Of a stretch of 64,000 bases of DNA, positions 58,008-64,000 are shown piece after piece. The position numbers were made by a program, and so were the translations under genes. Every line of letters begins with the position of its first letter. Position 1 is the first letter of the stretch. Source of the DNA: Vulcanimicrobiota bacterium (lineage in GTDB: Bacteria > Vulcanimicrobiota > Vulcanimicrobiia > Vulcanimicrobiales > Vulcanimicrobiaceae). Location of the stretch: the NCBI GenBank assembly GCA_003161435.1, contig PMOS01000012.1, forward strand, positions 1-64,000. The letters run 5' to 3'. The notes beneath the pieces are model-generated. The model did no database searches. It saw only the letters and a program-made list of their open reading frames with translations, and was not told where the DNA came from.

Positions 58008-61000
58008 ATGACTTCGGGCTCGACCCGCCAAGCACGTACCGGCGTGATCGACTTCTTTCTTCACCGGCCGGTTTTCGCATCGGTCTGCGCGCTCTTCATC
58101 GTCCTGGCCGGGCTGATCGCGATCCCGACCCTGCCGGTCGCCCAGTTCCCCCAGGTTGCGCCGCCGGTCGTCACGGTGACGGCGACGTACATCGGGGCGA
58201 ACGCGCAGGCTGCCGAAGCCTCGGTCACGACGCCGCTCGAAGAAGCGATCAACGGCGTGGACGGCCTGCGCTACATCAGCTCGACCACCACCAGCGACGG
58301 CACGAGCCAGATCGTCTGCACCTTCTTCCTCGACCGTGACATCGACCTGGCCGCCAACGACGTGCAGAACCAGGTCAACAACACGACGGGACGGCTTCCG
58401 GCAGCGGTCACCGCGACCGGGATCACGGTCACCAAGAACAGCGGCACGTTCGTGATCGCGATGGGTTTGGCGTCGACCGATCCGCGCTACGACCGGATCT
58501 TCGTCAGCAATTACGCTGCGAACAACATCGTCGACGTGCTCAAGCGGATCCGCGGCGTCAACGACGTGCGCATCTTCGGCGAGCGCCGCTACGCGATGCG
58601 GCTGTGGCTCGATCCGACGCGGCTCAATCTGAACCACGTCACGGCATCCGACGTCGTCAGCGCGCTGAGCGCGCAGAACGTGACCGTCGCGGCCGGTGCG
58701 ATCGGAACGGCCCCGATTCGCTCCGATCAGCCCTATCAGATCACGATCCGCACGCTGGGGCGGTTACAGGACGCGGACCAATTCGGCAACCTGATCCTGC
58801 GCGCCAACCCCGACGCCGGTTTCGTTCGCCTGCGCGACGTCGGACGCGTCGAGCTGGGCGCCGAGAGCTACGCGCAGGACCTGCGGTTGAGCGGGAACGA
58901 CGCGATCGGGATCGCCGTCCTCACCTTGCCCAGCGCAAACGCGCTGCAGGTGGCCAGGGATGTGCGCACCACCATGGATCGACTGCAGGGCCACTTCCCG
59001 CACGGCATCACCTATAAGTTTGGCTTCGACGCGACGCCGTTCGTGAGCGAGTCGATCCGCGAGGTCCTCAAAACGCTGGCGATCTCGATCGTGCTGGTGA
59101 TCGCGGTCGTGTTCTTGTTCCTGCAGAGCTGGCGCACCACGCTGATCCCGGCCATCACGATCCCCGTCTCGCTGATCGGAACCTTCGCGCTGATGAAGGT
59201 CCTCGGCTTCTCGATCAACACGCTCACCCTGTTCGGGCTCACGCTCGCGACGGGGCTCGTCGTCGACGACGCGATCGTGGTGATCGAGAACATCGCGCGG
59301 TTCGTCAACGAGAAGCACATGGAGCCGTTCGCCGGTGCGGCGGCGGCGATGAAGGAGATCACCAGCGCGGTCGTCGCCAGCTCGCTGGTGCTGCTGGCGG
59401 TCTTCCTCCCGGTCGCGGCGTTCGCCGGCACGACCGGGCAGCTCTACAAGCAGTTCGCCTTGAGCATCGCCTGCGCCATCACGATTTCGCTGTTCAACGC
59501 GCTGACGCTGACGCCGACGCTCTCGGCGCTGTTGCTCGGCGAGCACCAGGTCCACCGCACCGGTTTCTTCGGATTGATCAACCGAGCGATCGACGCCACG
59601 CGCAACGGCTACCATTCGTTTCTGCCGACGCTGCTCCGCTTTCGCGTCGTCGTGCTGGGCTTGTTCGCCCTCGGACTGGTCGCGACGTACTTCGCTTACC
59701 AAGCGATCCCGACCGGCTTTCTTCCCGACGAGGACCTCGGCTATTTCTACGTGACCGTGCAGTTGCCCGAGGGCTCGTCGCTGGCTGAGACCGAGGCCGT
59801 CACGCGACGGATCGAAGGGATCCTCAACCAATTCCCCGAGATCGCGATCACGTTCGAGCCGAACGGGACGCAGTTCGGCGTGAACGCGCCGAACCGCGCG
59901 CTGATGTTCGTCTCGCTACGGCCGTGGGACGAGCGCAAGGCGCCGAGCGAGTCTGCCGACGGTATCATGCGGCGGCTGCGCCCGCAGCTGGCGCAGATCG
60001 CGAGCGCGAGCGTGCTCGCCTTCAACCCACCGGCGATCCGCGGGATCGGCAACCTAGCCGGCTTCCAGTTCGAGCTCCAAGACCAGGACAACGTCGGGAT
60101 CCCCGCGCTCACCGCCGCGGCCCGCGGTTTGATCGCGGACGCTCGGCGCGATCCGACGCTGCGCAACGTCTCGACCACCTTCCGCGACGACAGCCCGCAG
60201 CTCGTCGTCGACATCGATCGCGAGAAGGTCGCGACGCTCGGCATCCCGATCACCGACGTTTTTTCGGCGATGCAGGTCTATCTCGGTTCGGAGTACGTCA
60301 ACGACTTCGACTTCCTCAACCGCTCCTATCGCGTGTACGTGCAAGCCGACACACCGTTTCGCGACCGGTTGAGCGCGCTCGAGCGAATCTACGTGCGCAC
60401 GACCAACGCGACGGGGCCGCAGCTCGCGGCGACCGTGCCGTTGTCGTCGCTGGTCCGGACGCACATCGAGCACGTCGCGCCGATCGTGACGCACTACAAC
60501 CTCATGCGGTCGATCGAGATCAACGGCGTCCCCGCCGCCGGGTACGGCTCGGGTCACGCGCTGGCCGCGATGACGAACGACGCCCGCACGCTGCCGGCCG
60601 GGCTGACCTACGAATGGACCGGCATCTCGCTCGAGCAGATCGAGTTCGGCAGCCAAGCCTTGGTGATCTTCGGCTTGGGCTTGCTGTGCGTGTTCCTGGT
60701 TCTCGCCGCGAACTATGAGAACTACAGCGATCCGATCATCATCCTGGTTTCGGTCCCGCTGGCCATCCTCGGCGCCATCCTCGCGCTCGATCTGCGCGCG
60801 CTGCCCAGCGACCTGTACGCTCAGGTCGGCTACCTCATGCTGATCGCGCTGGCGAGCAAGAACGCGATCTTGATCGTGGAGTTCGCGAACCAGCGGCAGC
60901 GCGCCGGGCTGGACGCGGCAACCGCCGTGCGCGAGGCGGCACAGACGCGCTTGCGGCCGATCCTCATGACCTCGCTCGCGTTCATCCTGGCGACCGTCCC

Positions 61001-61292
61001 GCTCGTGCTCGCCTCGGGCGCGGGCGCGGCGAGCCGGCGTTCGCTGGGCACGGCAGTCTTCGGCGGGATGATCCTGTCGACCGTGCTGAACCTGTTCATC
61101 GTGCCGGTCGTATACGTCGCGTTCGCGCGGATTCGCGAGCGCCTCGCCGGGCGCAAGCGCGTTGCGACGGCAACGAATGGCCACGCTCCGGCCGGTTCGG
61201 TCCCGGCCTCCGTGGTGCGAACCGCCGACGGCGACATCGTTCTGCACTTCTCCGACGGCAGCGACCCGGTCCGCCTCACGCTGCCTGATTAG
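58008..61292 (+). CDS. RND-family multidrug efflux transporter (AcrB/MexB-like)
   Basis: A 1094-residue inner-membrane pump. I list the ATG at 58008; a GTG at 58044 (MIDFFLHRPVFASVCALFIV) fits family starts equally well. The HAE1 pattern is complete: two halves with about 12 helices, GFSINTLTLFGLTLATGLVV then DDAIVVIEN carries the proton-relay DD in helix 4, and FLVLAANYENYSDPIIILVS and YLMLIALASKNAILIVEFAN carry the second half. It exports drugs or lipophilic compounds using the proton gradient. An adaptor (MFP) and an outer-membrane channel gene are missing on both sides, so the pump is an orphan and may share adaptors elsewhere. The C-terminus has an extra 45-residue hydrophilic tail. Confidence 0.9.
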   Translation: MTSGSTRQARTGVIDFFLHRPVFASVCALFIVLAGLIAIPTLPVAQFPQVAPPVVTVTATYIGANAQAAEASVTTPLEEAINGVDGLRYISSTTTSDGTSQIVCTFFLDRDIDLAANDVQNQVNNTTGRLPAAVTATGITVTKNSGTFVIAMGLASTDPRYDRIFVSNYAANNIVDVLKRIRGVNDVRIFGERRYAMRLWLDPTRLNLNHVTASDVVSALSAQNVTVAAGAIGTAPIRSDQPYQITIRTLGRLQDADQFGNLILRANPDAGFVRLRDVGRVELGAESYAQDLRLSGNDAIGIAVLTLPSANALQVARDVRTTMDRLQGHFPHGITYKFGFDATPFVSESIREVLKTLAISIVLVIAVVFLFLQSWRTTLIPAITIPVSLIGTFALMKVLGFSINTLTLFGLTLATGLVVDDAIVVIENIARFVNEKHMEPFAGAAAAMKEITSAVVASSLVLLAVFLPVAAFAGTTGQLYKQFALSIACAITISLFNALTLTPTLSALLLGEHQVHRTGFFGLINRAIDATRNGYHSFLPTLLRFRVVVLGLFALGLVATYFAYQAIPTGFLPDEDLGYFYVTVQLPEGSSLAETEAVTRRIEGILNQFPEIAITFEPNGTQFGVNAPNRALMFVSLRPWDERKAPSESADGIMRRLRPQLAQIASASVLAFNPPAIRGIGNLAGFQFELQDQDNVGIPALTAAARGLIADARRDPTLRNVSTTFRDDSPQLVVDIDREKVATLGIPITDVFSAMQVYLGSEYVNDFDFLNRSYRVYVQADTPFRDRLSALERIYVRTTNATGPQLAATVPLSSLVRTHIEHVAPIVTHYNLMRSIEINGVPAAGYGSGHALAAMTNDARTLPAGLTYEWTGISLEQIEFGSQALVIFGLGLLCVFLVLAANYENYSDPIIILVSVPLAILGAILALDLRALPSDLYAQVGYLMLIALASKNAILIVEFANQRQRAGLDAATAVREAAQTRLRPILMTSLAFILATVPLVLASGAGAASRRSLGTAVFGGMILSTVLNLFIVPVVYVAFARIRERLAGRKRVATATNGHAPAGSVPASVVRTADGDIVLHFSDGSDPVRLTLPD

Positions 61293-61320
61293 CGGCGCCG
61301 ACTCATGCGCCGAACCCGCG

Positions 61321-62136
61321 CTAACGACGAGCGCGGCGGTTGAGCCAGTGCGGCGCGCGCACCGGAAAGAGGCGGAGCAGCGCGTCGATGCGGCGCGCAT
61401 CCTCGCCGGCCACGACGCGCTCGCGGCCGTGCTTGACGGCGTTGACGATTCGCGCCGCCAGCGCATGCGGCTTCATTCTGAGAAACTCTCGCTCGAACGT
61501 CGCCGTGCGGGCCGCCGCCGTCGCCGCATCGGCTGCCGCCGCGACGCGCGCGTTGCGCGCGATCGCCGTCTTGATTCCGCCCGGATGGACCGTGACGACG
61601 CGGACGTTCGTTTCGGCCAACTCGCCGCGGAGCGATTCGGAGAAGCCGCGGACGGCGAACTTGCTCGCCGCGTAGGCTGCTTGCCCGGGCGGACCCCAGA
61701 GGCCGAAGACGCTCGAGATGTTCACCAAACACGCCTCCGGCCGCGCGAGCAGCGCAGGCAAGAACGCCTTGGTGCCGTGGACGACGCCCCAGAAGTTCAC
61801 CCCCATCAGCCACGCGATCTCGGCACTGGTGAGCTCGAGCACGGATCCGAAGATCGACACGCCGGCGTTGTTCACGACGACGTCGACGCCGCCGTTCGCG
61901 CGCAGAACGTCGAGTGCGAACGCATTCACCGCCGCCTCGTCGGCCACGTCGACGACGTGCTGCGACGCAGTCGCTCCTGCTCCCGCGACGAGCTCCCCCG
62001 TCTCGGCCAAGCCGGTCGCGTCGCAATCGGCCAGCGCGAGGGTCATCCCTTCGACCGCGAACTCGATCGCGACCGCGCGGCCGATCCCCGACGCGGCGCC
62101 GGTGATCGCGGCGACGCGGCCCTGCAAATGCATCAT
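61321..62136 (-). CDS. Short-chain dehydrogenase/reductase
   Basis: A 271-residue SDR. The start ATGATG overlaps the hydrolase stop by 4 bases. Cofactor motif TGAASGIG near residue 13, acidic residue after strand 2 (LALADCDATGLAE) favouring NAD, NNAG in VVVNNAGVSIFGS, catalytic Ser in NISSVFGLWGPPGQAAYAAS then KFAVRGF with the Tyr and Lys. The C-terminal 60 residues (RMKPHALAARIVNAVKHGRE) are of the type seen in 'classical' SDRs of acyl or sterol metabolism. With the lipase-like hydrolase it forms a two-gene operon, probably for ester or alcohol conversion. Confidence 0.9.
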   Translation of the reverse strand: MMHLQGRVAAITGAASGIGRAVAIEFAVEGMTLALADCDATGLAETGELVAGAGATASQHVVDVADEAAVNAFALDVLRANGGVDVVVNNAGVSIFGSVLELTSAEIAWLMGVNFWGVVHGTKAFLPALLARPEACLVNISSVFGLWGPPGQAAYAASKFAVRGFSESLRGELAETNVRVVTVHPGGIKTAIARNARVAAAADAATAAARTATFEREFLRMKPHALAARIVNAVKHGRERVVAGEDARRIDALLRLFPVRAPHWLNRRARR

Positions 62137-63191
62137 GCCGCAGTCCGAAGCGCGGCCGCGACGGCGCGAACGCCGTCGCGCAAGGCCCGGCGCGCTTCTG
62201 GGACGACGCCCGCGAGGTTGACGAACGCATGCGACAACGCGGGCCGAAGATCGTAGACCACGTCGACGCCCGCGGCGCGCAGATGGTCCGCGTACGCCTT
62301 GCCTTCGTCGACCAGCGGATCGAAGCCGGCCGCGAGCAGATAGGTCGGCGGCATCTGCTCGGCGTGCGGTGCGAGCAGCGGGGACGCGAGCGGAGAATCC
62401 ACGTCGAGTCCGGCGCTGTTCTTCGCCGCGAACCATGCCAGCGTCGCGGGCGTGAACGGCATCCCGGGCGCGGACAGCTGATGCGACGGGTACGTTCCGC
62501 GCCGGTCCACTCCGGGATAGATCAAGAACTGATACGCGGGCCGTTGGAGGCCGCGCGACACAGCGACGCTCGAGATCGCGGCCGCGACGGTGCCGCCCGC
62601 GCTGTCGCCGCCGACCGCGATGTGGGTCGCATCGGCGCCGAGAACGGCGGCGTTGCGCACCACCCAGGCGAACGCCGCAATACCGTCTTCTTGTCCGCGT
62701 GGGAACGGGTGTTCCGGGCACAGCCGGTATTCGACCGAGACGATCGTGATCTGTCCTTGCACCGCGAAGAACCGGGCGAGGTCGTCGTACGACGGGACGT
62801 CGCCGATGACGAACCCGCCGCCGTGAAAGAACACGAGCAGCGGGATGGGGGCATGTGACGGCGCGCTCGCGGGACGATACAGCCGCGCCGCGATCGCGCC
62901 GTCGTCGGTCGGAATGTTCAGCTCCTGCGTCGTGACCGCGCCGCGCTCGCGGACGCCGCAGACCCGGTTCAGCCGCGCGTAGCTGCGCCGCATCTGCTCG
63001 ACGGTCACCCGCGGGTCGAACGCACGCCCGCGCCGCGCGGCCATGGCGACGAGCGCTGCGATGCGGCTATCGAGCAGGACACCATCACGCTGGGGAAGCG
63101 CGCCGCCCACAATCCGCCGGCGCACCGGCTCCGGTATCGTCCCGACGAACCGCACCGCCCCACGCTCGAACCGCTCTTCCCGCACGCTCAC
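62133..63191 (-). CDS. Alpha/beta hydrolase of the HSL (GDSAG) esterase family
   Basis: A 352-residue esterase, starting with GTG. The oxyanion-hole motif is LLVFFHGGGFVIGDVPSYDD. The nucleophile elbow is GGDSAGGTVAA. The acid is Asp in AGFDPLVDEGKAYADHL. The base is His in ALSHAFVNLAG. These are the four landmarks of the hormone-sensitive-lipase family, which cleaves short-to-medium acyl esters. The N-terminal 70 residues form the cap helices. The stop overlaps the SDR start (ATGA). Both genes probably form one operon. Confidence 0.92.
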   Translation of the reverse strand: MSVREERFERGAVRFVGTIPEPVRRRIVGGALPQRDGVLLDSRIAALVAMAARRGRAFDPRVTVEQMRRSYARLNRVCGVRERGAVTTQELNIPTDDGAIAARLYRPASAPSHAPIPLLVFFHGGGFVIGDVPSYDDLARFFAVQGQITIVSVEYRLCPEHPFPRGQEDGIAAFAWVVRNAAVLGADATHIAVGGDSAGGTVAAAISSVAVSRGLQRPAYQFLIYPGVDRRGTYPSHQLSAPGMPFTPATLAWFAAKNSAGLDVDSPLASPLLAPHAEQMPPTYLLAAGFDPLVDEGKAYADHLRAAGVDVVYDLRPALSHAFVNLAGVVPEARRALRDGVRAVAAALRTAA

Positions 63192-63274
63192 CCACCCGAG
63201 ATTCTCGCCAAACCCACCGCGACATCCTCATAACGTCGCGGTCAACCCTCACATTGTCGTCGTGAGGCTGGCGT

Positions 63275-63300
63275 GTCATCCTGAGCTTGTCGAAGGACGG
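63275..63300 (+). repeat. REP-like dispersed repeat unit
   Basis: GTCATCCTGAGCTTGTCGAA then GGACGG. It matches the units at 44385-44410 and 44497-44521. Read on the minus strand it ends the truncated DUF72 frame with the sequence PSFDKLRMT, a read-through pattern typical of such repeats in many bacterial genomes. Confidence 0.6.
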
Positions 63301-63333
63301 CCGGGGCTTGTCGACCCTGCTCGCACACGACCT

Positions 63334-63543
63334 CTTCAGGCTGAAGCGAAATCCGGACGGCACGCTCGCCGCCCAACGTGCGTATGTCGCCGGGCGGTGC
63401 GGGCGATAGAACGACGAGTTGATCTCGACGCACGAGAAGAGCCGAGCATAGCGTTCGAGACGGCTTCCCTCCCCGCCGGCACCCTCATCCACGCGGGCGA
63501 GCCTCCACCCCGCAGTCCCAACGCGCAACTCGACCGGTTCCAT
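63334..63543 (-). pseudogene. N-terminal fragment of a DUF72 (YecE-like) gene
   Basis: About 70 residues of a DUF72 protein are preserved: VELRVGTAGWRLARVDEG, LERYARLFSCVEINSSFYRP then HRPATYARWAASVPSGFRFS. The family is about 240-280 residues long. Here homology stops at about 63334, after which the frame reads into a REP-like repeat (63275-63300) and then into non-homologous sequence. Loss of the C-terminal two thirds means it cannot form the barrel. The spacing at the start (LARVDEGAGGEGS) is also shorter than usual. I treat it as a dead gene. Confidence 0.8.
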
Positions 63544-63660
63544 CGTTCCGAGTCTGCCCATGACGGGCAGGAGATTCAACTGCCCGCAATCGACTGACCG
63601 TACAAGGGCTCAGGCGACGGGCGCGCTTGTCGGCACTCCACACACACGCGGGGTACAGCT

Positions 63661-64000
63661 ATGTCGAACCGTGGATCTCATGTGCGCCGAGCGCTCGCAC
63701 TCGCAGTCGTGCTCGCATTGTCGGGCGCCGTCCCGGTGTTCGCCGCGACGCCTGCCCAGAAGGCGGCGGTCGCCGCGATGGTTTCGCATTTTCGTTCGGT
63801 AGGAAACTCGGACATCGAGCAGCCTTCATGCTTCATCATCCAGACCTACGCCCAGTGCTCGTACGGCACGGGCGGCGGTAACGCCGAGGGAAACGCGTGG
63901 CTGCATCAGACGAACGGCGCGTGGAAATTCCTGGGATCAGACGGCGGCGTCACCTACGCATCGATGATGGTGAAGCGTTACGGTATCCCGCTCGCGATCG
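63661..64000 (+). CDS. Secreted protein, N-terminal part (runs off the window)
   Basis: From the ATG at 63661 the frame stays open to the window's end. It starts with MSNRGSHVRRALALAVVLAL, a Sec signal with cleavage near FAA-TPAQ (residue 31). The following residues are KAAVAAMVSHFRSVGNSDIE, then QPSCFIIQTYAQCSYGTGGG with two cysteines and an aromatic-Gly rich stretch (NAWLHQTNGAWKFLGSDGGV). No motif lets me name it. The upstream region (63544-63660) holds no gene. Confidence 0.6.
   Translation, partial: MSNRGSHVRRALALAVVLALSGAVPVFAATPAQKAAVAAMVSHFRSVGNSDIEQPSCFIIQTYAQCSYGTGGGNAEGNAWLHQTNGAWKFLGSDGGVTYASMMVKRYGIPLAI

Noticed and set aside
1-64000. tRNA, rRNA or replication origin
   Set aside because: No TPsiC-like GGTTCGAATC core with matching arms, no rRNA segments and no DnaA-box cluster were seen.

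Overview
The window is a chromosomal segment of a very GC-rich bacterium, with short intergenic gaps, many 4-base ATGA/GTGA gene overlaps and frequent GTG or TTG starts. A TonB-dependent-receptor-like protein, many signal peptides and a lipoprotein point to a two-membrane (diderm) cell. The mix (receptor with an N-terminal carboxypeptidase-regulatory-like domain, two-subunit 2-oxoacid:ferredoxin oxidoreductase, CYTH-CHAD protein, ArsR/AHSA1 pairs) would suit Candidatus Eremiobacterota/Vulcanimicrobiota or a similar little-cultured phylum. This is a low-confidence guess, because no rRNA or universal marker gene is present.

Region by region: 1-1.15 kb is a damaged PaoAB-type molybdenum hydroxylase locus (truncated FAD subunit; Tat signal out of frame with the iron-sulfur subunit). 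1.2-5 kb holds secreted or lipid-anchored proteins of unknown role and a leucine-rich-repeat-like protein. 5-8.5 kb is rearranged: a partial copy of a glutathione peroxidase gene, a decayed unknown gene, a diguanylate cyclase and a C-terminal scrap of a secreted-protein paralogue next to the intact peroxidase. 8.5-13.7 kb has two separate ArsR-repressor/AHSA1 pairs, a ModA-like binding protein, a hydrolase, a proline-rich secreted protein and a VOC protein. 13.8-19.0 kb holds a SpoIIE-type phosphatase, an esterase, a DUF1697 protein, an acyl-CoA dehydrogenase and an MmgE/PrpD protein.

19.1-22.7 kb is a complete 3,519-bp IS1595-family transposon with 24-bp inverted repeats (one mismatch) and a perfect 8-bp target duplication. 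Removing it restores a membrane-protein reading frame. Its cargo is an Ntn-hydrolase (proteasome-like) gene, a PIN-domain gene, a 55-residue basic protein and an unknown 252-residue protein. I regard this cargo as the most interesting item in the window.

22.7-36.4 kb: a TetR regulator divergent from the interrupted membrane gene with a perfect operator-like inverted repeat between them, a TPR/ATP-grasp protein, a cupin, nitrogen assimilation (glutamine synthetase and ammonium transporter, divergent), an operon of split transketolase, OPT transporter and TMEM175-like channel, two short-chain dehydrogenases and two tiny membrane proteins. 36.5-39.9 kb: a ThDP enzyme and an IlvD/Edd dehydratase. 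39.9-44.3 kb: secreted proteins and a soluble chemoreceptor-like protein with two signalling domains. 44.6-49.2 kb: a metallo-beta-lactamase-fold protein, korAB and a dehydrogenase. 49.2-57.9 kb is a long minus-strand run: TonB-receptor-like protein, small membrane protein, CYTH-CHAD, cytidylate-kinase-like protein, K+ channel/TrkA-N protein, aspartyl-protease-like protein and NUDIX hydrolase. 58-61.3 kb is an RND efflux pump. 61.3-63.2 kb is a dehydrogenase/hydrolase pair. The end holds a truncated DUF72 gene abutting a dispersed repeat and the start of a secreted protein that runs off the window. No tRNA, rRNA or CRISPR array was seen.
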